DNA of 64,000 bases from Winogradskyella forsetii (GTDB lineage: Bacteria; Bacteroidota; Bacteroidia; Flavobacteriales; Flavobacteriaceae). The DNA lies in assembly GCF_013394595.1 (NCBI RefSeq), contig NZ_CP053348.1, positions 186,001 to 250,000 of the forward strand. Reading direction: 5' to 3'. Both the position numbers and the translations under genes were made by a program. Below the pieces are notes generated by a model, which made no database searches, was not told the DNA's origin, and saw only the letters and a program-made list of their open reading frames with translations. Shown in pieces: positions 15,188 to 24,500 of this stretch (its first letter is position 1; every line of letters begins with the position of its first letter).

Positions 15188-16408
15188 ATGCGAACTTCAT
15201 CAACATTTTCAATATTGTTTTGGGTGTACGGAAAACGTGCTGTAAACAACAAAGCAAATATCTACATTCGGGTTACCTTAAACGGTAAACGTGTCAACAT
15301 TAGTCTCAAGAAGAAAATCAATATTTCTACTTGGGATGAAAAACTACAAAGAGCAAGTGGGACCGATAAGGATTCCCGTATTCTCAATCTTTACTTGAAC
15401 GAAGTACAATCAAAAGTATATAGGATTTACGAAGATTTCAAGAGGGATGAAGTGCCTTTCACTTCCCAAATGGTCAAAGCCAAATTTTTAGGCGAAGATA
15501 AAACACGTTTTTCCTTTCAAAACCTTGTTGATTACTACAATGAAAAGATGCAACATAAGTTGCATAGGAATACGATGGGTCAATATAAGACCAGTCAACG
15601 TTATATGATGGAATATATTCTAAAGGAATACAAACTGACAGACATCCCACTTTTCAATCTTGAATATGGTTTTATCGTGGGCTTTGAAGATTTTCTTCGG
15701 TCGTATGTACCTAAAAGCGGACAATCTAAAATTGGCAATAATACCGCAATGAAGCATATTAAGCGTTTACGCAGAATGGTTACTCTTGCCTATCGGATGA
15801 AATGGATTGAAAGAGACCCGTTTGTCAATTTTAAAATGAAAATTGAAAAGAAAGAACGTGGTTTCCTTACAGATTTTGAATTATTAAGTATTGAAGATTT
15901 GTCTTCTTCCATAGAGCGTCTTATGGTTGTGAAAGATTTATTTGTTTTTAGTTGTTACACCGGTATTTCTTATGTTGACATTGTACAATTAAATGAAGAT
16001 AATATTGTAATGGGTATAGATGGTAGTCCTTGGATAATGGCCGAAAGAGTAAAAACAGGTGCACCATTCAAAATTCCACTATTACCCAAAGCTGCAATCT
16101 TAATAGATAAATACAAAGACCATTATAGAACCAATGACACATCCAATCTTTTGCCCAAGTTATCTAATCAGAAATTGAACAGTTATTTAAAGGAAATCGC
16201 TGACCTATGTGGTATCAAAAAAAACCTGACTTTTCATATGGCGCGCCATACTTTTGCTACCACAGTAACTTTAAGCAATGGTGTTCCAATAGAGACAGTA
16301 TCTAAATTATTAGGGCATACCAAACTATCCACAACACAAATCTATGCAAGGGTCGTTGAGAGGAAAGTGAGTGATGATATGGCGCTTCTCAAATCAAAAA
16401 TTGGTTGA
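15188..16408 (+). CDS. int: Tyrosine integrase of the CTnDOT (IntDOT) type
   Basis: The 406-residue site-specific recombinase would insert and excise the ICE. It has an N-terminal arm-binding domain (15-100), a SAM-like core-binding domain (105-215) and a catalytic domain. Catalytic residues are K289, H350 and R353 (HMARHTF), H377 (LLGHTKLSTT) and nucleophile Y386 (IYARV). The usual first Arg (TGLR) is replaced by Ser261 (TGISYVD), the substitution known for IntDOT at S259. It lies just after tRNA-Asp and reads away from it. A 9-bp inverted repeat upstream may control it. Confidence 0.95.
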   Translation: MRTSSTFSILFWVYGKRAVNNKANIYIRVTLNGKRVNISLKKKINISTWDEKLQRASGTDKDSRILNLYLNEVQSKVYRIYEDFKRDEVPFTSQMVKAKFLGEDKTRFSFQNLVDYYNEKMQHKLHRNTMGQYKTSQRYMMEYILKEYKLTDIPLFNLEYGFIVGFEDFLRSYVPKSGQSKIGNNTAMKHIKRLRRMVTLAYRMKWIERDPFVNFKMKIEKKERGFLTDFELLSIEDLSSSIERLMVVKDLFVFSCYTGISYVDIVQLNEDNIVMGIDGSPWIMAERVKTGAPFKIPLLPKAAILIDKYKDHYRTNDTSNLLPKLSNQKLNSYLKEIADLCGIKKNLTFHMARHTFATTVTLSNGVPIETVSKLLGHTKLSTTQIYARVVERKVSDDMALLKSKIG

Positions 16409-16507
16409 TGAAATTTTATAAGCATTTACTAACTGTTGAAATCTTCAATTGAGATTTTAACAGTTTGCATTTTCATTCCACTACCTTTACAGACTAAAAT
16501 AGTGTGT

Positions 16508-17413
16508 ATGATTATAAAGGTAAAATGGGAAGATTTTAAAGAAGAAATCGATGGGTTTGTATCTACTGGAAATGCAATTGTCGATAAATATAGGTCTTCA
16601 AAAACAGAAGATGAATTTAATAATTTTAAGGAAGAAAAACAATCTTGGGAAAATACTGTTGTTAGCTATGTTCGAGCATCTTTTGAACCAGAAAACAGAA
16701 ATTTTGCAAATGAGTTTAAAGCTCAAAGAGGATATAATACTGGCTTTAAATTAGGGACTGACCAAAAAATTAAAAATGAAATTCAAGCCCTAAAAGATGA
16801 AATCAACGGGCTTGACTACTACTTGAAAATGTTATTCATTTCAGATGCAATTGTAAGGCCAGATGAAATTGATTTGAATGAACGTCAAAATCTTGACACC
16901 GAAGGCATACTCGAACTAATACTTTCAAAACTATATGACCTTTATAAAGATGGTAAATACCATTCTATTAACTGGATTCTTGAAGGCAATGGAATTAAAT
17001 TAAACGGTCGTGGCGAAGATTGGGACTATGGAAGAATGCTTGAAAACCGAGGATTTATTGAATGTATGAATGGCAGGAATGTAAATGCCAAACTGAAATT
17101 GGAAGGTAAATATGCCATTGAGCAATCAAGAAAAGCCCAGACAACGGACTATTCCAAAATTAGTAATTCCGATGAGGAACTGAAAGAACTTATAAAACAG
17201 GTTCTCTCGAAAATTGAAGGTTTAGGTTTTGGACAGCAAATTATTTTCGACGAGTTCGATGAGCTTCGCGATGACATTCCGCATTTGAGCAAAAAGTCAT
17301 TTGGTCAATTATTAAAATCGAAACTTGGCGATTTAGTAACAGCCAAGGCATTTGATAAGGCATTAGCGAGCGAAATATTCAAAGAATTTACAAGTCAAGT
17401 ATTGCCATTTTAA
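16508..17413 (+). CDS. Hypothetical protein, integrase-proximal
   Basis: The most natural start is the ATG at 16508 (MIIKVKWEDF), giving 301 residues; the frame is open further upstream but that part is not protein-like. The N-terminal half is charged and helical (EEFNNFKEEKQSW..., QALKDEINGLDYYLKML). The middle part (about 140-205; HSINWILEGNGI...LENRGFIE...LEGKYAIEQ) looks like a winged-helix. The C-terminal third is helical again. No catalytic motif is seen and the family is not recognised. It lies alone between the integrase and the metal island. Confidence 0.65.
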   Translation: MIIKVKWEDFKEEIDGFVSTGNAIVDKYRSSKTEDEFNNFKEEKQSWENTVVSYVRASFEPENRNFANEFKAQRGYNTGFKLGTDQKIKNEIQALKDEINGLDYYLKMLFISDAIVRPDEIDLNERQNLDTEGILELILSKLYDLYKDGKYHSINWILEGNGIKLNGRGEDWDYGRMLENRGFIECMNGRNVNAKLKLEGKYAIEQSRKAQTTDYSKISNSDEELKELIKQVLSKIEGLGFGQQIIFDEFDELRDDIPHLSKKSFGQLLKSKLGDLVTAKAFDKALASEIFKEFTSQVLPF

Positions 17414-17433
17414 TTTATGAGGTTACGCAATAC

Positions 17434-17748
17434 GTGTTTTCAGATAAACAACGTATCTATGGTAAATCTACAGTTTCCTTCTTCGTAAATAATCTTGAGC
17501 CAGATGATAGTGTAACACGAACTTTTGAGAGTGAAGATGAGACCGTGAATTGGCTTATGGACAATGACGATTACCCAAGAATGTTATTTGAAAACCTATT
17601 TCACACATCCAATTCTGTAATATTTCATTGCGGTGTTAAAGAGCCTATTACAAATTCCTATTCAAATGCTGTAAAAATTATATTGACATTTTTCTTTCAC
17701 AACAACCATACGCTATCAAACAAACTTCATCCACAAAGAGGCAGATGA
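17434..17748 (+). CDS. Hypothetical small protein, possibly a gene remnant
   Basis: An open frame of 104 codons with only a GTG start (17434), 20 bp after the previous stop. The first 75 residues (KSTVSFFVNNLEPDDSVTRTFES..., NWLMDNDDYPRMLFENLF) look protein-like, while the end is Asn/His-rich and basic, as if read out of frame. It may be the broken N-terminus of a longer gene cut by the metal island. No family is recognised. Confidence 0.35.
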   Translation: MFSDKQRIYGKSTVSFFVNNLEPDDSVTRTFESEDETVNWLMDNDDYPRMLFENLFHTSNSVIFHCGVKEPITNSYSNAVKIILTFFFHNNHTLSNKLHPQRGR

Positions 17749-17825
17749 TACATTAAATAGTGTGATTAATTTCTGATTTCATACTGCTGATTAATCTTTG
17801 CACAACCTGTGCATCGATTAATTTG

Positions 17826-17833
17826 TATATTTG
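17826..17833 (+). promoter_or_regulatory. -7 box upstream of the metal island
   Basis: TATATTTG matches TAnnTTTG exactly and lies 9 bp before the ATG at 17843, so the leader would be very short. A TTTG at 17797-17800 is 25 nt away, longer than usual. Confidence 0.4.
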
Positions 17834-17842
17834 TAAAAATTT

Positions 17843-18238
17843 ATGAAAATATTCTTTTCCATATCAATGTCAATTTTATTCTTTTTTCAGGGAATTAGCA
17901 TTGATATGGATTTTTGTGGGCCAATTAAAGAAATTTCAAGCATTATTACCCATTATCAAGACCATAAAGTTTATGGAGACTCTTTCCTTGAATATGTAGT
18001 TGAAGATTACATTGACAATGATGCAAAAAATGAAGGGCATCATAATAACCCAGATAAGGAGAATACACCAGTCCATTCCCATCATCAATGTTGTCACCCT
18101 CTAGTATTAATTATTGCGAACAACAATTCGGCTTTAACCAATCAACTAAAGCTTGAAGATAAAAAACAGTTCAACTTTCATAAAGTAGACTTCACTTCCA
18201 GATATCTGGAATCACTTTTGCAACCTCCTAAAGTATAA
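17843..18238 (+). CDS. Small secreted His-rich protein, pump-associated
   Basis: The 131-residue protein has an N-terminal hydrophobic signal (IFFSISMSILFFFQG), suggesting export to the periplasm. The middle carries a metal-ligand-rich stretch, EGHHNNP then HSHHQCCHP (near residues 92-101), well suited to bind zinc, cadmium or copper. It lies directly before the CzcA-type pump on the same strand. A small periplasmic metal sensor or chaperone feeding the pump is the simplest reading. No named family is recognised. Confidence 0.65.
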   Translation: MKIFFSISMSILFFFQGISIDMDFCGPIKEISSIITHYQDHKVYGDSFLEYVVEDYIDNDAKNEGHHNNPDKENTPVHSHHQCCHPLVLIIANNNSALTNQLKLEDKKQFNFHKVDFTSRYLESLLQPPKV

Positions 18239-18345
18239 TTCAGTTTTTTTTAAGGATAGATATATCCTAACGTGATGCTTCTCAAGACAGGCATTGCTAT
18301 ATAAATACGTTGCACCTATTCGCATCGTAAGTTTTAAACTGAATT
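18237..18345 (+). promoter_or_regulatory. Leader with inverted repeat between the His-rich gene and the pump
   Basis: AATTCAGTTT (18237-18246) is repeated inverted at 18336-18345, and a small AGGATA-N4-TATCCT hairpin (about 18254-18269) lies inside. The pump ATG follows 12 bp later. It may be an attenuator; this is inference. Confidence 0.35.
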
Positions 18346-18357
18346 AATACATTTTCT

Positions 18358-21300
18358 ATGATTAACAAAATCATTTCATTTTCCATTAATAACAAGTTTA
18401 TTATTGGGCTCTTTATAGTGGCACTTGTAGGTACGGGCATTTGGTCTATGGCCACTATAAATCTGGGTTCTGTACCCGATATTACCAACAACCAAGTACA
18501 GGTTATTACAGTTGCCCCAAATTTAGGTACTGAAGATATTGAGCAATTTGTTACCTATCCTGTGGAGTTGGCAATGGCCAATCTGCCAGACGTTATCGAA
18601 CTGCGTTCGGTGTCCCGTTTTGGGCTGTCCGTGGTTACCATTGTCTTTAAGGATGAGGCTGGAACCTATCTGCCAAGGCAATTGGTACAGGAAAAATTGA
18701 CCGAAGTTGCTGGAGAAATCCCTGAAGGTTTCGGCACACCTTTTATGGCACCCATAACAACAGGTCTGGGCGAAATTTTTCAATATACCTTAAAAGTAAA
18801 AGAAGGCTATGAAGACAAATATGACGCAATGGAGCTTCGTACCATCCAAGATTGGATTGTAAAACGTCAAATGGCATTAGTCCCCGGAGTGGTCGAGGTA
18901 AATGCATTTGGTGGTTACGTAAAGCAGTATGAAGTTGCCATAAACCCTAATAAGCTGAAAAGTTTCGGAATTACAATGAATCAGGTCTTTGAAGCCTTGA
19001 AAGTCAACAATGCCAATACTGGTGGTGCTTACATTGAAAAAAACCACCAAGCCAATTTTATCCGTGGCGAAGGATTGGCACGAAGTATCGAGGATTTGAA
19101 AAATACAGTTGTAACCACACAAAAAGGAAGCCCTGTTTTAATAAGGGATGTCGCCGAAAAAGTAGGCTATGGTAATCAAGTGCGTTATGGTGCGTTTACC
19201 CAAGATGGACACGAAACTGTTGGTGGACAAATTTTAATGCTGAAAGGCGAAAGCCCAGGCGACGTGATTGAAAATGTGGAAAAGCGTATTGTAGAAATTC
19301 AAAAATCCCTGCCGGAAGGTGTTTATATTGATGCTTTTTTAAGCCGAAGTGAACTTATTGAGGCAACCACAAGTACCGTTAAAAACAATCTAATAGAAGG
19401 AGCCCTAATCGTCATATTTGTTTTGGTCTTACTTTTGGGAAGCTTCCGTGGTGGCTTGATAGCAGCTTCGATAATCCCTTTATGTCTATTATTTGCATTT
19501 ATTTTGATGAAACAATTTGGCATTTGGGCAAATTTAATGTCCTTGGGTGCGATCGATTTTGGAATTATTGTAGATGGAGCGGTGATTATCGTGGAAGGAG
19601 CGGTTTTCCACATTCATCAACGGATGAAAAAATCCACAACCGCCATCAACCAAGCTGAAATGGATGAAATCGCCTATGATTCTTCAAGTAAAATGATGAA
19701 TTCTGCCTTCTTCGGTCAACTAATTGTTCTTATAGTTTTTACACCGATTCTTTTTTTGACCGGTGTGGAAGGGAAAATGTTCCGGCCAATGGCATTTACA
19801 TTTGGTTTTGCCGTTTTAGGAGCGATTATCCTTTGTCTTACCTACGTGCCAATGATGTCATCATTATTTTTAAAACCTGCTAAAAATCAAAATAGTTGGT
19901 TCGCCAAGTTTGAAAACAAGATTGATAGGTTCAGTGATAAAATTATGGATGTTCTGAATCGTATCTATCTGCCTATATTAAATTTTGCACTTCGCTTTCG
20001 GGCAGGTGTGGTTATAGGCGCGGTTTCCTTGCTTTTGATTTCAGGATTTATTTTCAGCAATATGGGAGCAGAATTTGTCCCTAAATTTGATGAAGGCGAT
20101 ATTGCATTTCAAGCATTGATAAAACCGGGGAGCAGTCTTACAGAATCTATTGAGGCTTCAGAGAAACTTCAGAAGTTAATCAATGAGTTTCCGGAAGTAA
20201 AAACAGTAGTTTCAAGAATTGGTGTGGCTGAAATACCAACAGACCCAATGCCTATGGATATTGCCGATAGTTATATTATTCTTGAAAAAGATAAGAGTAA
20301 ATGGACTTCTGCAGAGAGTAAAGAAGAACTCATAGAAAAAATACAAGAAAAAATATCAGTCGTTCCCGGCGTAAATTTCGTATTTACACAACCCGTGGAA
20401 CTTCGTTTTAATGAATTGCTTACCGGTGTTCGTGAGGACGTGGCAATCAAACTGTACGGAGAAGATTTGGGTGTGTTAGCCGACAAAGTACAGGAAATCG
20501 CAGCAGTCATCAGAACTGTTCCTGGAGCGGCTGACCTCAATGTGGAAGCTACAAGCGGTTTACCACAAATGACGGTGGTATATAACCGCGCTAAAATGGC
20601 ACAATACGGTGTAACCATTGATAAACTGAATGATTATGTAAGTGCTTCATTTTCTGGAGAAGAAGCAGGTGTAATTTTTGAAGGCGAAAAAAGGTTTGAT
20701 GTGGTCATTCGTTTGGCAGAGGAATATAGACAAGACATCAATAGCTTAAAAAACCTTTTCATAGACCTGCCAAACGGTGCACAAGTACCTTTAAAGGAGG
20801 TTGCAGATATCAGCTATAAGCCCGGGCCAATGCAGATTTCAAGGGACAATACCTCTCGTCGTATTTCGGTAGGGGTCAATGTTCGTGGGCGCGATGTAAA
20901 ATCGATGGTCGAGGAAATTCAACAAAAATTGGAAACGGACGTGAAACTGCCACCAGGTTATTTTGTAACCTACGGAGGTTCTTTCGAAAACCTTCAACGT
21001 GCTTCAGACCGATTGATGATTGTAGTTCCAATCGTTCTATTAACAATATTTGTTCTGCTTTACTTTGCTTTAAATTCAGTTACGCAAGCCTTGATGATCT
21101 ATATGGCAGTGCCTTTGGCGACCATTGGTGGTGTTTTCGTTTTGTTGATTCGTGGAATGCCTTTCAGTATTTCTGCCGGAGTCGGGTTTATCGTGCTCTT
21201 CGGAGTTGCCGTATTAAACGGACTCATACTCATAAACAAATTCAATGAATTAAAAGATAGTGGAATGACAGACTTAAAAAAACGAATATACGAAGCAACG

Positions 21301-22758
21301 CACGAACGCTTACGTCCCATTTTATTAACAGCTATTACAACAATTATGGGCTTTATCCCAATGGCGATTTCTACCTCTGGTGGTGCAGAAGTACAGCGGC
21401 CTTTGGCGACAGTAGTCATTGGAGGAATGCTTACGGCAACGTTTCTGACCTTGGTGGTTATTCCTATTCTTTATTATTGGCTGGAATCACGAAAAGAAAA
21501 GAAGGATAATGATGGTGACGCAAGTTACATTAAGAAAGGCGCAACGGTTATTATTATATTATTGAGTTTGGGAGGTTTTTTAACCCCAAATGCAGCAAAT
21601 GCACAGGACAACCAGTTGGCTCAAACCCTTACCTTGGAAGAAGCCATATCTATGGCCAAGGAAAATTATCCATCCCTTAAAGAGAGCCAAGCTTTTATTG
21701 AACGGGAAAAGGCTATGAAAGGAACAAGTTTTGATTTAGGAAGCACCTCTTTATATACCGGTAGAGAAGACCAAGGGGTGCAACAAGGAATATTGAGTAC
21801 GTATGGTGTACAACAGGGCAATATTGATTTGCTTTCGGGTTTTTCAAAAAACAAGTTCTACAAAGAACGGGTTAAATTGGGCGAAAAATTCTATGCTGTC
21901 AATGAGCAGCAATTGATTCGTAATGTGATGCAGGCGTATGACCTTATCAATTATAACAAGGCACAATTGCGTTTTGCGGAACAGTTGGACAGTGTTTATG
22001 CCAACTTTAGGACGGCTGCCGAATTACGCTATGACACAGGGGAAACAGGCAAGCTGGAGTTTATTGCGGCTTCTTCCGAATATCAGCAGATTCAAGTATT
22101 AAGGCAACAAGCCTATGATGATATTGAAATTGCAAAAAGAGCATTGAAGCAGTATTTGGGCATTGACCAAGAAATTGAAACTGTGAATTTGACCTATGAA
22201 CCAATGGATTTTTTGGCCAATTTGGATTCGGCTTCCGCAGCCAATAATCCTTTGCTTCAATATGCTATGCAAAATGCCGAAGTAAGCAAAGCGAATATAG
22301 GTGTTGAAAAATCCGAGTTCCTACCAAAATTCAGCATAAGCTATGATAAATTGAAGTACAATGATGTGTCTGGCTTTAGCGCATATCAAGCCGGTATTAG
22401 CATACCGCTTTGGTTCTTTCCACAGAAATCAAGGGTAAAGGCTGCCAAGGCAGATGCTATGGTTGCGGAGAACCAATATCTCGAACAAAAAGCAATGACC
22501 GAAAGTAGGGTTTCCCAACTATTAAAATCATTGGAAAAGACCAAAAAAACCCTTTCCTATTATGAGGAAGGCGCATTACTTTTGGCAGAACAGCAAATCG
22601 CTACGGCAGAACTGGCATCAAAAGAAGGTGAAATAGACTATGTAAACTATATTACAATTCTTAATAGTGCTATCAGAATCAAACAAAACCATTTGCAGTT
22701 TATAAATCAATTTAATCAGCAGTTCGTCGAGCTGCAATACCAACTGGGTAATCTATAA
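18358..22758 (+). CDS. czcA: CzcA/CusA heavy-metal RND pump fused to a TolC-family domain
   Basis: Inner-membrane RND proton/metal antiporter, 1466 residues. Residues 1-1050 are a complete HME-RND pump: first membrane helix near 10-30, periplasmic porter loops, and the transmembrane motif LGAIDFGIIVDGAVIIVEGA near 395-415 with the acidic residues of the proton relay. After a charged linker (KEKKDNDGDAS) a second signal-like segment (about 1060-1080) leads into a TolC/CzcC-like domain (LTLEEAISMAKENYPSLKESQ...), ending in long coiled-coil helices. Pump and outer-membrane channel are thus on one chain, a layout known in Bacteroidota. The adaptor gene follows 15 bp later. Confidence 0.92.
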   Translation: MINKIISFSINNKFIIGLFIVALVGTGIWSMATINLGSVPDITNNQVQVITVAPNLGTEDIEQFVTYPVELAMANLPDVIELRSVSRFGLSVVTIVFKDEAGTYLPRQLVQEKLTEVAGEIPEGFGTPFMAPITTGLGEIFQYTLKVKEGYEDKYDAMELRTIQDWIVKRQMALVPGVVEVNAFGGYVKQYEVAINPNKLKSFGITMNQVFEALKVNNANTGGAYIEKNHQANFIRGEGLARSIEDLKNTVVTTQKGSPVLIRDVAEKVGYGNQVRYGAFTQDGHETVGGQILMLKGESPGDVIENVEKRIVEIQKSLPEGVYIDAFLSRSELIEATTSTVKNNLIEGALIVIFVLVLLLGSFRGGLIAASIIPLCLLFAFILMKQFGIWANLMSLGAIDFGIIVDGAVIIVEGAVFHIHQRMKKSTTAINQAEMDEIAYDSSSKMMNSAFFGQLIVLIVFTPILFLTGVEGKMFRPMAFTFGFAVLGAIILCLTYVPMMSSLFLKPAKNQNSWFAKFENKIDRFSDKIMDVLNRIYLPILNFALRFRAGVVIGAVSLLLISGFIFSNMGAEFVPKFDEGDIAFQALIKPGSSLTESIEASEKLQKLINEFPEVKTVVSRIGVAEIPTDPMPMDIADSYIILEKDKSKWTSAESKEELIEKIQEKISVVPGVNFVFTQPVELRFNELLTGVREDVAIKLYGEDLGVLADKVQEIAAVIRTVPGAADLNVEATSGLPQMTVVYNRAKMAQYGVTIDKLNDYVSASFSGEEAGVIFEGEKRFDVVIRLAEEYRQDINSLKNLFIDLPNGAQVPLKEVADISYKPGPMQISRDNTSRRISVGVNVRGRDVKSMVEEIQQKLETDVKLPPGYFVTYGGSFENLQRASDRLMIVVPIVLLTIFVLLYFALNSVTQALMIYMAVPLATIGGVFVLLIRGMPFSISAGVGFIVLFGVAVLNGLILINKFNELKDSGMTDLKKRIYEATHERLRPILLTAITTIMGFIPMAISTSGGAEVQRPLATVVIGGMLTATFLTLVVIPILYYWLESRKEKKDNDGDASYIKKGATVIIILLSLGGFLTPNAANAQDNQLAQTLTLEEAISMAKENYPSLKESQAFIEREKAMKGTSFDLGSTSLYTGREDQGVQQGILSTYGVQQGNIDLLSGFSKNKFYKERVKLGEKFYAVNEQQLIRNVMQAYDLINYNKAQLRFAEQLDSVYANFRTAAELRYDTGETGKLEFIAASSEYQQIQVLRQQAYDDIEIAKRALKQYLGIDQEIETVNLTYEPMDFLANLDSASAANNPLLQYAMQNAEVSKANIGVEKSEFLPKFSISYDKLKYNDVSGFSAYQAGISIPLWFFPQKSRVKAAKADAMVAENQYLEQKAMTESRVSQLLKSLEKTKKTLSYYEEGALLLAEQQIATAELASKEGEIDYVNYITILNSAIRIKQNHLQFINQFNQQFVELQYQLGNL

Positions 22759-22773
22759 TCTAAAAAAAGAAAA

Positions 22774-24030
22774 ATGAAGAATATACTATTAGTAAGTACC
22801 GTATTATTTACACTTATGTTTATGAGTTGTAATGATGCCCAAAAATCTGAACTTGGGCATAACGAAGCCGAAGGTGTATCAAAAACCAATGAAGCTGGGG
22901 AAGATGTACACGGCGAGGAAGGCCACAATGAAGGAGAAGAAGAAGGTCACAGCGAGGAAGAAGGCGTTGTGGAACTCACAAAGCAACAGGCCGAAACCAT
23001 TGGTTTGGAAATGAAACCTTTGGAGGAACGCAATTTAGGGAACAACATTAAGGTAACAGGAACGCTGGAACTTTTCCCACAGGACAAGGCGAACATAAGT
23101 CCTTTTGTTGGTGGAAATGTGAGTTCCATAAAAGTAATCCCTGGAGATAACGTAAAGAAAGGTCAGGTGTTGGCATATATAGAACACCCAGATATCATTG
23201 CTATGCAACAGGATTATCAGGAAAAAAATGACGAACTGGTCTTTTTGAAACAGGATTTTGAACGCAAGCAGACCCTTTATGATAAAGGTGTTTCTTCTGG
23301 CAAGGAATTTCAAATGGCACAGTCAAAATTTCGTTCTACAACATCCAGCGTCAATGGTTTGCGGTCCCAATTGAGACTGTTGAGCATTAACCCGGACAAA
23401 GTGGCGGATGGACAGATATATTCCGCTGTTCCCATTACCTCGCCTATAAGTGGGTATGTGGATGAAGTAATGATTAGCCTTGGCGATTACGTGGCACAAC
23501 AATCCAAAATGTTCTCGATAAGCGACAACTCAAAAATTTATGTCAACTTCAAAGTATATGAGAAGGACATAAAGCAAATCAAGCAAGGGCAACAGATATA
23601 TTTTTCCACGGCCTCTCGTCCAGATGAACTGCTTAAGGCAACCGTTCGGTCTGTAGGTAAAACCTTCAATACAGACCCAAAAGCTTTGGAAGTTCTGGCA
23701 GATATTGAAAACAAGGATAAAAACCTATTGCCGGGTATGTATGTGGAAGGGCGCATAGTGCAGGGCGAGAAAAAGGGTTTTGCCGTACCGGAAGCTGCCA
23801 TTATAAAAGAAGGCGAGCAATCCTTCATTTTCATTTTGGATGAAGATGAAGAAATGAAAGCGGGCAAAATGAAATTCAAAATGATACCCGTAACGGTCGG
23901 TATTACTGATTTAGGCTTTGTTGAAGTCAACCTGCCTGCCGAAGTTTCAAAGGATGCCAAAGTCGTGATAAACGGAGCTTATAACCTGTCTTCGGAAATG
24001 GTCAAGGGCGAACTGGAACACGGACATTAA
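22774..24030 (+). CDS. czcB: CzcB-type periplasmic adaptor (membrane fusion protein)
   Basis: The 418-residue lipoprotein bridges pump and outer-membrane channel. The signal peptide ends at the lipobox LMFMSC (Cys19). Next comes a His/Glu-rich stretch (about 28-68, EEGHNEGEEEGHSEEEG) that may bind metal. The lipoyl and hairpin domains follow (FVGGNVSSIKVIPGDNVKKGQVLAYIEHPDI; the coiled coil around YQEKNDELVFLKQDFERK), then beta-barrel and membrane-proximal parts. It starts 15 bp after the czcA stop, so the two form one operon. Confidence 0.92.
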   Translation: MKNILLVSTVLFTLMFMSCNDAQKSELGHNEAEGVSKTNEAGEDVHGEEGHNEGEEEGHSEEEGVVELTKQQAETIGLEMKPLEERNLGNNIKVTGTLELFPQDKANISPFVGGNVSSIKVIPGDNVKKGQVLAYIEHPDIIAMQQDYQEKNDELVFLKQDFERKQTLYDKGVSSGKEFQMAQSKFRSTTSSVNGLRSQLRLLSINPDKVADGQIYSAVPITSPISGYVDEVMISLGDYVAQQSKMFSISDNSKIYVNFKVYEKDIKQIKQGQQIYFSTASRPDELLKATVRSVGKTFNTDPKALEVLADIENKDKNLLPGMYVEGRIVQGEKKGFAVPEAAIIKEGEQSFIFILDEDEEMKAGKMKFKMIPVTVGITDLGFVEVNLPAEVSKDAKVVINGAYNLSSEMVKGELEHGH

Positions 24031-24046
24031 TTCAATAATAATCAAA

Positions 24047-24119
24047 GATTTTGATTCCGAGTTTGTTTATCGTCTTAATTAGTTAGTTAAAAATTAGAAA
24101 ACAGGCTCGGTTCAAAATC
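24047..24119 (+). repeat. Long imperfect inverted repeat between czcB and the PII-like gene
   Basis: The segments 24047-24068 (GATTTTGATTCCGAGTTTGT...) and 24098-24119 (AAAACAGGCTCGGTTCAAAA...) pair over about 20 positions with a few mismatches and one bulge. The ATG of the PII-like gene lies 26 bp further. It could be a partial terminator or attenuator that lowers expression of the regulators relative to the pump. Confidence 0.5.
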
Positions 24120-24145
24120 GATTAAAAATTTAAAAAATTCATAAT

Positions 24146-24484
24146 ATGAAGGAAATAAAAGCATATATAAAACCGAACCGAATCCAAAGAGTCATTGAAG
24201 CACTTTCTGACAATGGATTTGAAAGTATGACCCTTTCACAAGCAGAAGGCACGGGCGCATTCAAGGCAAAAGGTGCAAGACCGTCGCTAGATTTTCACGT
24301 AACAGATAGTCCTGTGGTAAAATTGGAATTGGTCTGTCAAAATGAGGAAGCCCAAGCGGCCATTGAAACAATTATAGCCAACGCCAAAACCGACGGGCCT
24401 GGAGATGGTATTATTTATATAGCAAATATTGAAGATGCGTTTCAAATTAAAACAGGAGATTCCTTAAAACGGCACGACCTGTAA
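24146..24484 (+). CDS. PII-like regulator of the metal-efflux-linked group
   Basis: A 112-residue GlnB/GlnK-like trimeric fold (MKEIKAYIKPNRIQRVIEALSDNGF..., IIANAKTDGPGDGIIYIANIEDAFQIKTGD). The T-loop region (AEGTGAFKAKGARPSLDFHVTD) lacks the uridylylated Tyr51 context of classical PII. Its place behind czcA-czcB matches the PII-NG group, which is known to accompany metal pumps. It probably binds a nucleotide or metal and modulates the pump; no ammonium transporter or glutamine synthetase gene is nearby. A role in nitrogen control is therefore unlikely. Confidence 0.82.
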   Translation: MKEIKAYIKPNRIQRVIEALSDNGFESMTLSQAEGTGAFKAKGARPSLDFHVTDSPVVKLELVCQNEEAQAAIETIIANAKTDGPGDGIIYIANIEDAFQIKTGDSLKRHDL

Positions 24485-24500
24485 ATCTCTTTTTAAACAA

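Noticed and set aside
23538..23960. Antisense open frame of 140 codons within czcB
   Set aside because: Shadow of a firm gene; composition is Ser-rich and without motif.
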